Shown in pieces: positions 21,736 to 34,408 of a DNA stretch of 64,000 bases. The DNA lies in assembly GCA_012184525.1 (NCBI GenBank), contig WOFQ01000016.1, positions 186,001 through 250,000 on the forward strand. The letters run 5' to 3'. Each line of letters begins with the position of its first letter. Position 1 is the first letter of the stretch. Position numbers and translations under genes: made by a program. The notes under the pieces are model-generated. The model searched no databases. It had not been told where the DNA came from and was given only the letters and a program-made list of their open reading frames with translations. The stretch is from Xenoacremonium recifei. Lineage: Eukaryota > Ascomycota > Sordariomycetes > Hypocreales > Nectriaceae.

Positions 21736-24421
21736 ATGGAAGTCGGATCGGGGCCACAACGGCCGCAATTTGGTGAGTTTCCGCTATTCCGGACCACGTC
21801 CGTCGCGGTTAGTCTTGATGCCTATGTAACTGACCTCTCATGTAGCTTGTATAATATGCCGGTCACGAAAGGTGAGACTCATAATAAATCTTTAGGCTCA
21901 TGACACTGTGCTGATAGGCCCAGGTGAAATGTGACAAAGCCCCTTCGGGTTGTGCGAGATGCCGCAGCGTGGGCATAGATTGTCCCGGCTACGGAACGCC
22001 AGATATCGACGGAGCCACGGAGGAAATCGACAATATCTATAAGCGTGCGGGGTTACAGCGTCGGAAAGCCGGCGCTTGCCAAGAGTGCCGTTTAGCCAAG
22101 GCGAAATGTTCGCAGTCGAAACCTCGTTGCAGAAGGTGTCAGACCAAAGAACTGAGCTGCACATACGCAACTTCAAGACGCGATTCGAGGTTTCCAGTCA
22201 TGAAAGTCGGGTTCGAGAGTACGTCTCCTACAGGGACCGCTTCGCAAGTGGCTGGACCTGAATCTGTGTCAGGATCGACGGCGGGTAGCGAGTCGGTGTC
22301 CCATTTCCAATGGTAAATATCTCGTCTATCAACAACGAAGATAAATTCTAACACGGTCAAGGTTATTTGAGTCCGTTCTTCCGGATAAATCTGGGCTGAA
22401 GATACTCGCCGAGTCTTACTTCAAACACGTACATTCTCTTCGAAACCTAGGCTTCATACACAAGCCGGCTTTTATGCGGGCTATTGACCAGGAGACGACT
22501 GTCGTGGAGTATGGCGAGGCCGTTGTGTTCCTTGTGTGTGCTCTTGGGGCCAGATACATGTAAGTTCATATAATCTATGATGTAGCATCTCGACTAAAGT
22601 TTGAAGGCCTCTTTTGCAAGCTGCGGGTGGCAGCAGGTCCATGACAGAGGTCCCTGGAAGACTCTGGGGACGCCGCGCTAGAAAGATAGTTCGAGCGAAT
22701 ACTTGCATTCCTTCGGCTCAGAACCTCATGGTTAGTTAGTTGTTTCCTAGAACTTTCCGCTTAGCTTACCCATTAGTAGTCCATGGTATTATACGCAGAA
22801 TACGGATTACGGACTGGAGATCACGCTTTCGTTTATATGCTTGTCGGATGCTGCACCCGCATGTGTCGTCTTTTGCGTCTCGATGTGGAAGACCCAAGAG
22901 CCGATTCTCCGGCTACGTCCTCTAAACAGCTAACAAAGAGAGAATCAAGAAGACGACTCATGTGGTCCTGCTATATCCTCGATTCATTTGTCGGAGGCGG
23001 TGTTGACAGCAACATGAGCTGGATCACGGACATGCCCCGAGCACCGCTTGCTTCTTCAGACAAAGACTTTCTCCATCAAACTCAACCAGCACCGGTGTTC
23101 GCGGAAATTGACAAGGGAATCAACACATGGACACCAACCGATATGAGAGGAAATATTTGCAGGGGCCTTTACTGTCGGAACCAAATTCTACGGTACGTCG
23201 TCTCCAAGCCTCTTTTGAAAGGATGTTGTCTTACTTATATGGACTCCAGTCATATTCGTAATTACGACGCTCAAGTTCACGGCTCCGAGCCGCTCCCATG
23301 GGATCCCGGGTCGACCTTTTTACGACTACTGGCTTTAACGGAAGAATGGTATAAACAACTTCCAGAGTTTCTCGCTTTCAGCGATATCAACATCTACATA
23401 CATCAAGAGCAACATACCCTCGGCGCGTTCTTCTTCATCCACCTTTTGTATCATGCCTGTATCTTTGATATAGCCAGGGTCACTCTACCCGGATATAACT
23501 TTCCACTTGTGACGGCTCTCTTTCAAGCGCCGCAGGAGTTCATCATCAAGTATCGGCACGAAGCCTGGTATCATGCCTGTTGCGTATCAAGACTGCTAGC
23601 CACAGCACTTGAATGCGGAACAGAGGGTGTTGATGACCACTATATACCTACAGCAGCCTTTGAGTCTACTAAGATCCAGGTTATCTACTTGACTACCGTG
23701 GCGAATGGAGACTCAAGGCTATATAACGAGGGTTTGGAGAACATCAACACTAATTTGAAGGCCTTGACTATAACACATCCATACCCCGACATGCCGAATG
23801 TCTACGTAAGTTGATCATATGATACGGACTTGTCATGATACAGACATCGCTAACTCCAGAGTGAAGTTGTCGGCTTTGGTTCCCTTCCTTCAACGATTCG
23901 GCTTCTCCGATATCGCGAACCAGTACCAGCCATTCCAAAACACCGTCCTCTACGCGCCCTCTTCTCAAGCAACAGATACCGTCAACAACTCCGAAGTCGT
24001 TGGCCCTGTAGAGACAGCATACCTGAACCAAATCGCCACCTACCGCCTTGCTCGACGCGAAGTCAGCGAAGAAGAACGCAAGACCGGCACGAAGACACCC
24101 TGGAGTCTGTTCCCATCAGCTCCTCCAAGTCCCCGACCAGATCGAACTCGCCTTCCCGAACGGCCGGCCGAGATTCAGGGGTCAGGTCTACACATGCTTG
24201 CACTGGCAGGGCAAACCCAAGGCGAGGCTGCTGTGATGGTGCCGGAGCTGGTACAAGATCCTAACGGTGCTGATGCGGCACCACTGGACCAGGAGCAATA
24301 TTTGAGGATGGCAGAGGAGATTAGCGAGTACATGACATGGGATGTGGCGTTGCCGTCGCAATTTGATTTCCCTATGGAAGAGTACTTTTCTACACCAGGG
24401 AGGATCGACTCGATTGAGTAA
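21736..24421 (+). CDS. Transcription factor with two Zn2Cys6 clusters
   Basis: My model has eight exons: 21736-21772, 21846-21871, 21924-22312, 22362-22559, 22607-22730, 22780-23192, 23250-23805 and 23867-24421, giving 765 residues in one phase. The first cluster spans Cys14-Cys41 (C-x2-C-x6-C-x6-C-x2-C-x6-C; CIICRSRKVKCDKAPSGC) and is split by an intron after Lys21, a common fungal position. A second complete cluster follows at Cys73-Cys100 with identical spacing (CQECRLAKAKCSQSKPRC). The rest has helical middle-homology features (RRLMWSCYILDSFVGG) and an acidic C-terminus that may activate transcription. Uncertain points are the 57-nt in-frame intron at 23193-23249 and the last acceptor (AAG at 23866). 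No obvious target genes adjoin. Confidence 0.8.
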
Positions 24422-24651
24422 AAGGTGGGAAAGACCACCGCCGCAAGATGCTCCAACCACTGGTTGGGTTATGGCCCTGGTCCTAGTCTTCTGCTACTTC
24501 GACGTTCTTGTACATGTCCTGATCCATGAAACAATACGGGTCGAATGAAGCACGCATATTATATATGTATTGCCGTATTGAATAAAGCTACTTTCTGCTA
24601 CCTGCAGGGAACGGTGGTTGAGCTCAAACTCCTAAGTTCGAAGCCATAAAA

Positions 24652-27085
24652 CTAGGGACCGATGGAAAATTCCTTGGAAGTCGTATACCATGTGCTCTTG
24701 GCAGCGAAACATGCCGTCAATTTTCTTCCCTTGGCGATGTAGTCCTTGTCACTATATGTCGTGCAGTTCACCGTCCAGGTATCGGTCTGATCACTCCTGG
24801 ATGTTTGGGGATGGATTGCCTGCATTTCCACGTTAGAATTGTAGATTCGAGGCTAAGTGATTTCGCTGTTTACCTTTGTATTGAATGCAACACTCACGTC
24901 AATAGCACCGGGGGCCTGTTTCTTGTGTCAGTCCTGTCTACTTGGAGCTTTGGACACTTTTCAATGGGTTTCTCACCGTAAGAGTCATGTTGAAAACTTG
25001 GTTGCCGCTCAGGGTAGTAGGCACATCTGACAGCACGCATTTATCGATATCAACCTCGGTTAAGTCGTCGTCGAAGAACTGCGTCATGCAGTCGTTCACT
25101 GACGACAATATGCCACTCATGACACTCGGATCGGCAGTTCCCTCCAAAATCACGAGCACGTTGCTTTGGATGGTGGCTCCGAGGGTGACACCCGGCTGCG
25201 GCGATACGAGAACCTTGCCTTTCTGAACCTCAGAACTCGAAATATCCCAAACTGTATCCGAAATGTGATCGATACCGCCCAGGAAAGTGACGAGCCATGT
25301 CATAGCCTGAGCGAAGTCTGTCAAGATCACGAAGCTGATAGACAAGTAAGGAGCACCAGTGTCTGACATCCACAAGTCATAGCGGAGGAGCGTACCGTCC
25401 GAGCTGACGGCAGGATCACTAGTACGCACTTTGAATGGTCCGTAAGTGAAGGTCTCCGTGTCTCCGACGTGAACGTCTGTGCTGGCCGCAGGTACTGCAG
25501 CGTTCAGAAGACCACAGGCCTTGGCCAAAGCATTGGTCGCCAACAAATCGATTGGCACCGGGAATGGCGTGACATCTTCATGCACAGTCTTAAGAAGACT
25601 GGTCAGGCTAAGTCCGGGACCAGCGTTACCGACGAAGAGTTCTTTGCCGTCGCAACGGAGGCGAGGCATGGAATCACCCATGAAAGTGTGCTGCTCCCAG
25701 CGGCTTAGGGGCTGGTCGATAACGATCTTGGTGACACCATTGTATAAGTCTGGCAATAAATCCTCGTCAAAGTTCTCGAAATACTTTGTGTTTGTGTCGT
25801 CAAGGGTCGCTTGCGAGTCAACAGCTGTTGTCAAATAGTCAGTGATTGAGACTGGGGTGGCTGTTGGCCCTTCTTTTCCAGCGCAGGCGTCAAGAGCAGA
25901 GACATCGTCAGGATTCGTGCTAGAGTTTCTGATGTACACCCAAGCATGGTTTCTGAAGCTCGTGCGGTCAGTTGGCTTCTGGAGGGCAGTAGACATTTTT
26001 TGTGCCGTCTCAATGAAGAAAGGGCTATCGGACAAGCCCCAGCCAATCAGGTCCAGTGTGTTGATATATCCAAACGGGTCTCTGAACAGTTTACCGACAG
26101 TGTGTAGAAACTTTTCCTTATTCTTCGGGTCTGGCACTTTGTTGTTGTCCTTGTCAACGTAGTGGTATGGCATTCCAAGGGAAAGTGTTACTTGAAGAAG
26201 AGCTGATTGGTCGTAGCAGTTGACGCCGTACCATTGGCCCTCTACGGGAGGCGTGCAGTTTACCAGCCATTGGTCTAAGTCAAAAGTACCGCCACTGTTA
26301 AAGAAGAAATTAGAGCTGCCGCTTAGGAACGCATTGTAGCGGTAGGAGTGAATTGCTTGATCGGCCTTTTCAGGATAGTTCTCTCGGATGTAAGGGTCGA
26401 ACTTGGAGGTGAAGCATCGCCAGACGATCCAAGTAACCCACAAATCCCGTGTGGTAAGACTGGGGTTGGCATCGCTAGTCGGAAGTACCATGAGCTCCAA
26501 GAACTGCAGTGGAATACCTTCGTCGCTGAAATACGGTGCCAGGTCATCGACGAGTGCGTAAACGGAGAGAGTGGATTTGAGAGGAGAACCATCTTGAAGC
26601 TGAATATCGGCTGTATCACCACTCAGCGTCCAGGTAACCTCCCCCCTGAAGCCCCAGGGGACAACGGAGGAGAGACCTTGAAGCGTCACGGGGATGTTTT
26701 GGATGTAGACGCCGTCCTCAATGATGGTTCCTGCATCTTGTCCAATGGTGATGGTCTGACTGGTGAAAGTGCCGCCAGAGCTAGACGGCACAGATCCAGT
26801 GACCTTTATATTCAGACCGTAGCATGCAGACGAAAAGCCAAGCTGGACCGTGAAAGTAGTCGTATTGGCAAGAGAAATAGCGATAGGAGTGGATTGGTTG
26901 GTTTCCTTGCACCAGATTATTTGTCCTTCTTTGGCAAAGCTGATGGAAATTGGCTTTCTGGCATCGCGCACGGGTGCGTGCACCTTGTCGACGAAGACAT
27001 AGTTGTGCCCTTACATCGAGGTCAGTCAAGTAATTCAAGGAGCCATCGAAGGGTCGTTGAACTTACAAACTTCTTTAACAGACAT
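24652..27085 (-). CDS. Orphan protein, possible transglutaminase-like triad
   Basis: Exons 27085-27067, 27009-24977, 24915-24874 and 24819-24652 give 753 residues, starting MSVKEVWHNYVFVDKV. The N-terminal 120 residues look beta-rich (alternating polar/hydrophobic, FRGEVTWTLSGD). A middle region has Cys271 in GVNCYDQSALLQVTLSLG, His361 in FRNHAWVYI and Asp380 in ALDACAG. That order and local context resemble the Cys-His-Asp triad of transglutaminase/papain-like folds, including the conserved FGYINTLDLIGWG-like stretch between. There is no signal peptide or membrane segment. The C-terminal half is again beta-rich and unknown. The assignment as an active enzyme is inference. Without the first small exon and the last two exons the protein would be truncated at both ends; the last acceptors are good CAG sites. 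Confidence 0.7.
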
Positions 27086-30000
27086 GGTTTTGATATTTCA
27101 ATACTGGGTAATGGTAGAACGAGGGATGTTTGATAATGACAGGGCGAATATCTGGCTGTCCGCCCGTCAGTCTTTATGCCTCTCCAGCATATGGGCAGGC
27201 AGCAAACATCGCAACCAGAACTCGCCTACGGCATCACATCTAAGCGCTCAACGATATCGCATGGCGAATACCATGACCCAAACAAGCCACGAGCTATTTC
27301 AGCATGCCCCGACCCGGGCCAAGAGTCCCAAATCAGGCAACTCAACTTTCCAGCGCAACTCCTTGAAGCGTAGTGTACCATGCGCAGCCGCATCTAGACC
27401 GGCGTTCGCGACACGATGTCGAACGGTCCGGCCCGCACGCTAGGCCGTGAATCCTTTCCAGCGAGCGATGCGGCTGCGTGATTGCAGGCTTAAGAAACAA
27501 TAGTTCTGAGACACTAAGGCGCAGCTCGCTAGGGCGCTCAGGCGGGGGTCGGCTAGCTGTGCGGCTGCATCGATAATCAGTGTGATAGGCAGTCAGCCCT
27601 AGTAGAGGGGGTGTGCATTTCAGCTTGTGAACGGCTCAATAGTTCTTGGCAGGATGGTCAGTTGGATTTCGTCACAAATAGTTCGTGATTGTAAGCGCTT
27701 GGCCGAGAACCACTGCGGTGAGGTGACTGGGGGCTCTGCGGGATAATACTGGAGACGTGTAAGCGATTCGGTGTCTCCGGGTTCTGAACGTGATCAGTAG
27801 CACATCTAACCCTACATCAAGCCTCATATGAATAGATACAGACAGGTGGGCTAGATTCTTAAGCTACGCTTCTGCGTGAAAAGACATCAAGAACCACAAG
27901 TACCCAAGATTACTCGGTTTTCTTGTCCAACAGGGGTTTAATAGCAATGGGTAGACCTTTTAGTATTTAGTCCCTAGGTCCAGTCGAAATTTCGTCATGA
28001 AGATGCTTTATAGTGTCATGATCATGACACAAAGATCATGAGTATGATTTCGATTACCTCAATACTGGTTTACCAGATTCCTCCCTCTCCTGTATGTAAG
28101 AATATCCCGGAATACTAGGGCTGGTACATATTGTGCTCTGAATATACTTTGATATATCCAACCTATATGTCGTCAATGTAAGCTAATGCCTAAAAAATAC
28201 CTTGGAGTTTACACTCTGCATACTTCCAGATATCTGCCAATGTTTAATTCAGTGGAAGAAGTGGGTGCTTTGGCATCAACTATAGCTTGGTAGGCGAGTT
28301 GAGCCGCGATCGTTTCGACAGGACATACATACCAGACCCATGTCTCCCCAAGCCCAGTCTGTAATATGTAGCATTTACTAATGACTGAAAACGGGATTCA
28401 AAGTGCATCTGATAACGCATGCGGGTTAGACAATACTCTCGTTTTCACATGAGTTCATGAGGGGGTCTGTATCGTTCGCTGTAAATTCCAAATTATATTA
28501 AGGAAACCCGAGAAATCTCCCACCTAAAGAGTTATATCTGGGAATCAAGGCAAACATCAAAAACAATTCTTCCCGTATCAAACAGTGTAATTGCGCGTGG
28601 CTCTTAAAACCCCCCAAACAATTGTTCGGGATCCGGCTAGGCAATTTGGAGGCTGCCTCTAACCATGATAGGTTAGAAGACCATCATGCCCCATCCGTGC
28701 ACGCAGCTTGGAGATCTTTTCTTCCGAACCAAATTTTGATCCCGTCTGTTGGTTGACGCCCAATGGTGATCAGATAAGATGGAGGTATGAAGACACTCTT
28801 TGCTCACAACGCAGATGTGAAATATTTCTGAGCAATTCCTCTCGACAAAAGTTTTGCTGTTTCTTGAGTCACTCCTGTCATAAACTTCCCTCTCAACTGG
28901 AGGTCTGGTGGGGTCCAGTCACTCAGTATTTCATAAAAAATCCAACGGTATTTTTGTGTGTGTTACACAGTCCGCAGAACACAAATAACCCAGATTTATG
29001 ATACGATGGAGCAAGGCTATGCGTTAATTCCCATATTGATATTGCATATTCTATAGTAATTGGTGCTGCGGTCACCATAACGACGGGAGCAACGCCTCAT
29101 TCGCGAGTCAGCGCAGCGACAGGGTAGCTCAAAGCAACGAGAATACACTGGAATGAAGCGAGCCACATGGTGAAAGGAACATGTCTATGATTGATACTAC
29201 TGAGATTTCTGGTCATGATCAACATCTGTGCTGTCAAATGACTCTTTTCGAAGCGGAAACTTGTTGTACATGCGATCAATTCGGGCCATCGCTCTTCCTG
29301 TAGTGAGATGGAAGCGACCGAGTGTTCTTGTATGTTATGATATCCCACTGAACAGCCGCTGAGCAGCTGCATGAGCAATCGATCTCCCTCCGCAATGCCT
29401 AATACGAACGCAGCCAAACCTGATGGACGACATCAGCGGTACGTCTGGGGGCAAAATGTCCCGTGTCGGGTGATCGCACAGTGTCGATGAAAGCCGAGCT
29501 AGGGCACGCAGCCGGGAAATCACTGGAGTCGGGCCAGCTGCAGGCCCTGCAAGGAACAAGCTGCAGTGGCATCCGGGCATCCTTCCAGCCCGCCCGAGCC
29601 TGCCCAGCGCTCCACTGACGGTAAGCGAGACCGGCGAATTTGCACTGGCTGCAGGCACGAGGCAGGCGGGGAGGGAGCTCCTGCCCTGCCCACTTTGGCT
29701 CGCTAGATCTCCATTCTACACAATCGCGACCCGCCTTTGCACCTAGCGAAAAACCTCCTCCTTCACAAGCTTCCTCCTACCTCACGCCTTGATACGTCCC
29801 GCGACAGCCTCACGTTCCGACACGCGTGCCTCAAACGACCACACATTACTCTTTAGGTGAGAGACTCTCTATCTTGTTCGCATTGTCATTATCCGCTGCG
29901 CGGCTGCGATCTGCCTCTCGCGCACGCACACACACGCCGCCCCTCCCCCTCGCTTCCATCGTCACAATTTCCATCTGCACCAAAATTGCCGGAAATCTCT

Positions 30001-30571
30001 GCACCCCGCCCCCGCCAAAGATCTCGCGAGCGAGCCTTGCTCAGCGCCTGGCTTGGCTGCGGTGTCGTGACCAAGTTTGGTTGCCTCATTCACTGACAGG
30101 CATTGACCGTGAATGGGTGATAAAAACACACCAAGCGTCAAGCTGCCTCCCTTCACCCAGCTCTCATAGCTTCTAGCCCGTTTTCCTTCTCGCCAAACCG
30201 CCTCACTTCATTTGTCTCCCTACATCATCTCCCCTCCGCCTTCAATCCTCCGCCTCTGCACACCACAACCACGCACTGCAAACCGCCGAGCTCAGCTCAA
30301 TCGAATTGATTCACCTGTCATCCAGGTATGAAGCACATTTTCGCGTCGTTCCCGCCTTGCCTTGCCCTCAATCGCGCCTTGAGCTCGTCTGCACGCAGGA
30401 AGTCCTGTGCTGGCTCAAAATTGCCCCTCCATCTCCTCGTGGGGTTGTTATGGTGGTGGGAGGTGGCGCGGGGAATGGCGCCCGTTTGCAACGCTGCAAC
30501 AACGTGTTTCTCCAGCTTTTCAGGAAGGCTAACTCACTCTTCGCGGCAGATTTCCGAATTCAACTTTCGCA
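27086..30571. other. Gene-poor 3.5 kb region
   Basis: From 27.1 to about 29.4 kb the sequence is AT-rich with only short frames and no recognisable motif. From about 29.7 kb it becomes C/T-rich and looks like the promoter and long 5' leader of GIS2. Small frames of 60-140 codons there have no domain. No terminal inverted repeat, reverse transcriptase motif or tRNA was seen. Confidence 0.5.
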
Positions 30572-31839
30572 ATGGATTTCTCTTCCAACCGAGGTGCCTG
30601 CTACTCTTGTGAGTTTATCCCATTTTCTTCTCTATCCTCTCCAAAACCCCCTGCCTGGCGCCCAACGGGTTTCCAGCATCACCACCCCAACAAATGAACG
30701 CCCGGCACACCGCAAATGACTGCAAATTTCTCGGCTCTGCGGTGGCCGGGGGTTGCTGGCGCTACCGAACCGACAGTAACGGTGCAAAACCCCCGGGCTT
30801 CAATCAGAGCTCGCCGTTATCAGCCATGTGCTGCTCATTGGTTGCTTTCCGCGCCATTGGCGGTATCGGCTTCTCAGCCACTATCACCATGCATCTTATC
30901 CTCGACTTTCGCATCCTTGCAAGGGTCGTCGATCCAGGGTGTTCATTCACCCATCGGCTCTTCCTTTCTCATTTCCGATACAAAATGGGCTATTGCTGAC
31001 ATGAGTAAATGCAGGCGGTTCCACTGGCCACCAGGTATGATACCTATCGACGGCGCGCTCAGTTACTCTTTTTACTCATTTTAATCTTGCAGGCCCGTGA
31101 CTGCCCTACCAAGGGTCCCGCCAAGTGGTAAGCATTTGTCTGATAACCGATTATTTCACTTTCGTTGCTAACTTTCTGATAGCTACAACTGTGGTGGTAC
31201 GCTGCTATCCCACTCCTCCGTTTTGACGTCAATTGCTAACCGTGTATAATAGGCGAGGGCCACATGAGTATGGACCTTTGACACCGATATTTGTTTCCCA
31301 ACTGACCCTTTCAATTAGGCCGTGACTGCACCGAGCCCATGAAGGAGAACAAGTCGTGCTACAAGTGCGGCCAGCCCGGCCACATCTCCCGCGACTGCCC
31401 CATGGCTGGCGGCGGCGGCGGCGGCGGCCAGGCTACCGAGTGCTACAAGGTGAGTGACGGGCACTCCCATCACTAGCATTACCATAGCTTACATGTCAAT
31501 AGTGTGGTGAGATGGGCCACATTGCCCGCAACTGCACCAAGTCTTCCTTCGGCAACAGCTACGGAGGTGGCGGCAGCGGCGGCTACGGCGGCGGCTCCGG
31601 CAAGACCTGCTACTCTTGCGGCGGCTACGGACACATGTCCCGTAAGTCTTCTAGTGCTTCAGTTCTTGATATACTTTAGCTGACGCGGTACAGGCGAGTG
31701 TGTCAACGGCATGAAGTGCTACAACTGCGGCGAATCTGGCCACTACTCCCGAGACTGCCCCAAGGAGTCTGCTGGTGGCGAGAAGATCTGCTACAAGTGC
31801 CAGCAGGCCGGTCACGTTCAGGCCCAGTGCCCTAACTAA
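30572..31839 (+). CDS. GIS2: CCHC zinc-knuckle nucleic-acid-binding protein GIS2/CNBP
   Basis: Eight exons: 30572-30608, 31015-31034, 31093-31127, 31183-31196, 31253-31267, 31319-31449, 31503-31641 and 31694-31839, for 178 residues. It consists almost only of seven CCHC knuckles: CYSCGGSTGHQARDC (with one extra residue before the His), CYNCGGEGHMSRDC, CYKCGQPGHISRDC, CYKCGEMGHIARNC, CYSCGGYGHMSREC, CYNCGESGHYSRDC and CYKCQQAGHVQAQC. A Gly-rich linker lies between knuckles 3 and 4 and another between 4 and 5. Members (yeast Gis2, human CNBP) bind single-stranded RNA/DNA and influence translation. Exons of 20, 14 and 15 nt are required; each restores the CCHC spacing exactly, so the model is strong. 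A 406-nt intron follows exon 1. Confidence 0.95.
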
Positions 31840-32709
31840 AATGGTGCCGGTGGTTCTCTTGGCTCAGATGATCTGACCAGGAGGAGGTTGGCGTGGCAGC
31901 TGCATGATACCCACGACGAATATTGTTTCCTGACTTGATTTCTGCGAATTTTTCGAAAAAGTTTAATCGTCATACACTATTTGGTACGGCGAACCAAAAA
32001 GTAACTGGCCACAATTCGACGCTGCTCGGCCTCGGTAATGAACCATGATTCACGATCTGGTCAACCTTGGGTCGAGTACATCGAGCTTCGATTTCACCAC
32101 ACAACGGCGGGCCTATAGGTCGTCTGGAGGGGAGAAACTGCAAAGGTCAATGAGTTGACGAGGAATATGGAGAGATCCTATGGCAGTTGATCCCGATTTG
32201 CCACAAGGCATTCGCGATCTTCTTGTCACCATGGATTTGAGGCGGTTGTTGCATGGCAAGGTTTGCACACTCGGTAGTCAGGACGAGTTGAATGATGTTG
32301 AGCCCGATGCGAACGGGACTAAAAAGAAGCCCCTGGTGTGAATGTTTGTGTGTTACGGTCCCGTCATGTCGAAGTTTTTGCCCTGTTACCGAAGGCCGTG
32401 TCGCCGCTGCCGGTGACGAAGTGTGGTCAGAGTTGACCAACTCGCTATGTCGCGCTTCTCTGCACAGTCACTTCCATGCACCCGACGTTTCTACGATCCC
32501 CGATGTCATTATGTACGTTCGCGTCCTGCTGTCTCTGCTCACAAGTCTCGTTGATGGGTTCGGTCGAGGCATGGCAGGGTTGACATCAGCAAAGGCCGGG
32601 CCGATCCAGGAACTCTTTTTGGTTCAGATGTGGAACGTTTTGACGGTTCAGGATTTACATTATTGGTCTATGAAATTACATGCTTGACCTCTCGAAAGTC
32701 GACATTCGT
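31840..32709. other. Convergent intergenic region
   Basis: 870 bp between the ends of GIS2 (plus) and the acyl-CoA dehydrogenase (minus). A 131-codon plus-strand frame at 32292-32687 has no motif and is not called. It probably contains the two 3' UTRs. Confidence 0.5.
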
Positions 32710-34408
32710 CTATAACATAGCCTTGGGGAAATTTCGCATGGCCTGCCTCACGCCAAGATCGCCGAGAACCTCTTCAGCACCGCCCAGGATGGCATCGAAC
32801 TTATATGTTCGGTTGAACATCTCGATGAACTTGCCCATACCAGTCTGGGTCAGTCCTCTTCCGCCCCAGATTTGGACAGACTCATCGGCGATCTCGTGGG
32901 CCGCTCGGGTGCAGCTCATCTTGAGCAGGCCAATTGGGCCGGCAAGATGCTGGGCCTGCTGCTTGTAGGGCATGTGGCACATTTGGTATGTGACGGTCTC
33001 GAGCCACGACTGGTTGGCTTCAACGAGGGCGATCATCTTGGCAAGTCTGTGGGTTGGTTAGCATGGCCGTTTTTGGATTGGATACGGAAAACGTACTTTT
33101 GGCGAATGACAGCCTGGTCGATAAGTTTCTTGCCAAAGACCTCTCGCTGGTTAGCCCACTTGAGGCATTCTTCGACGATGCTCCTTGACATCCGCGTGCT
33201 TCCGCCTGGGATCTTGTCAGTATTCATGAATAACATGAAGGATGAGGATAGCACTCACAAGCCATGGTCCACCGCTCGTGGTTGAAGTTGCTGAGAATGA
33301 CATGGATTCCCTTGTTTTCCTCACCAAGCAGATTCTCGACCGGCACCTTGACGTTGTCAAAGGTCACGTACGCGGTGCCTGCGGCAGGGGAGTACGACGT
33401 CTTGATGGGCTTCGTCTCGACGCCCTCGCCTCGTTCGATCAGAAGGACACTGAGGGCCTTGCCGGTACGCACGCCGGTGACGAAGTAGTCGCAGAATGAG
33501 CCATTGGTGATCCATTTCTTGGTACCATTGACAATCTATGCTGTCAGCTCTGAGTCATCTCTGTCAGTCATGCCTGTGAAACTTACATAATGCTTTCCAT
33601 CTGGAGTCTTCTCAGCCGTTGTCCGCAGACCTGCGACGTCTGAGCCAGCAAACGCCTCGGTGATTGCTAGACAAAGCTTCTTCTTTCCACTCAGCACCTC
33701 ACCCGATATCCTCTTCTTGAACTCCTCTCCGCGACCGAAGTTCATGACAGCTGTCAGACCGATCGTCATGCCAGCCATGTTGCCGTCCTGGAAGCCGCGT
33801 GCCATGGCCCGAGCTAACTCTTGCGATACGATCAAGTCATGAAAGTAGTCGAACTCCTCGCCCTTGACGGCGCCGCCCATGAGCTCAACGCCATGGAGAT
33901 GGCGGCCAGGCCCAATGCGCATGTGCAGGATGCCCAGCTCGGCCATGCGCTCGATCATGGCTTGCGACACGAACCGTCCGGTCGACTCGCATTCCTGCGC
34001 TTCGGCGTATAATTCACGGTCAACGAACTCGCGAAGAGCCTTGCGTAGGCGTCGGTGGCTGTCGTTGTAGTATGGGCTTCGGAAAGGCTGGGCAAGCCAG
34101 AGAGGCTCGGCGTAGGGTACGGGAGAGAGGTCTCCGGGCTGAGGAGTGATGACTTGGGGCTTCTCGTCGACGACGGTGCCCACGGCAAGGCGCGGGGCAT
34201 ATTTCGTCAGGACTTCATGACGGTGAAGGTTGTAGAAGGCAGCGGTGGCATCCTGGCCGGCGACTTGTTTTAGGACGGATTCGCCGCCGGGGTGGGCGTC
34301 GAGGAAGTCGGTGAGGTCGTAGACGGTGCTGTCGATGATGCACCAGAGGGAGTCGTCGGAGGTGTGGGCGCGGACCTCCTCGCGGGTGAAGGTCTCGGTC
34401 GGGGCCAT
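32710..34408 (-). CDS. Cytochrome b5-acyl-CoA dehydrogenase fusion
   Basis: Exons 34408-33587, 33535-33259, 33205-33097 and 33046-32710 give 514 residues. Residues 5-80 form a cytochrome b5 domain with the haem HPGG motif (His39, DAHPGGESVL) and a second haem His at 62 or 64. A full acyl-CoA dehydrogenase follows: N-terminal helices from about 115, the beta domain (LAITEAFAGSDVAGLRTTA; KKWITNGSFCDYF) and C-terminal helices (ERWTMACGSTRMSRSIVEECL). It likely oxidises an acyl-CoA with FAD, the b5 domain perhaps taking part in electron transfer. The position of the usual catalytic Glu near the C-terminus (medium-chain type) reads Gly (AILGGAEEV, about 491), so the base must lie elsewhere, as in long-chain and isovaleryl enzymes. 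Fused b5-ACADs are known in fungi. Confidence 0.92.

Noticed and set aside
32292..32687. 131-codon frame between GIS2 and the acyl-CoA dehydrogenase
   Set aside because: Lies in 3' flanking sequence; no recognisable domain.
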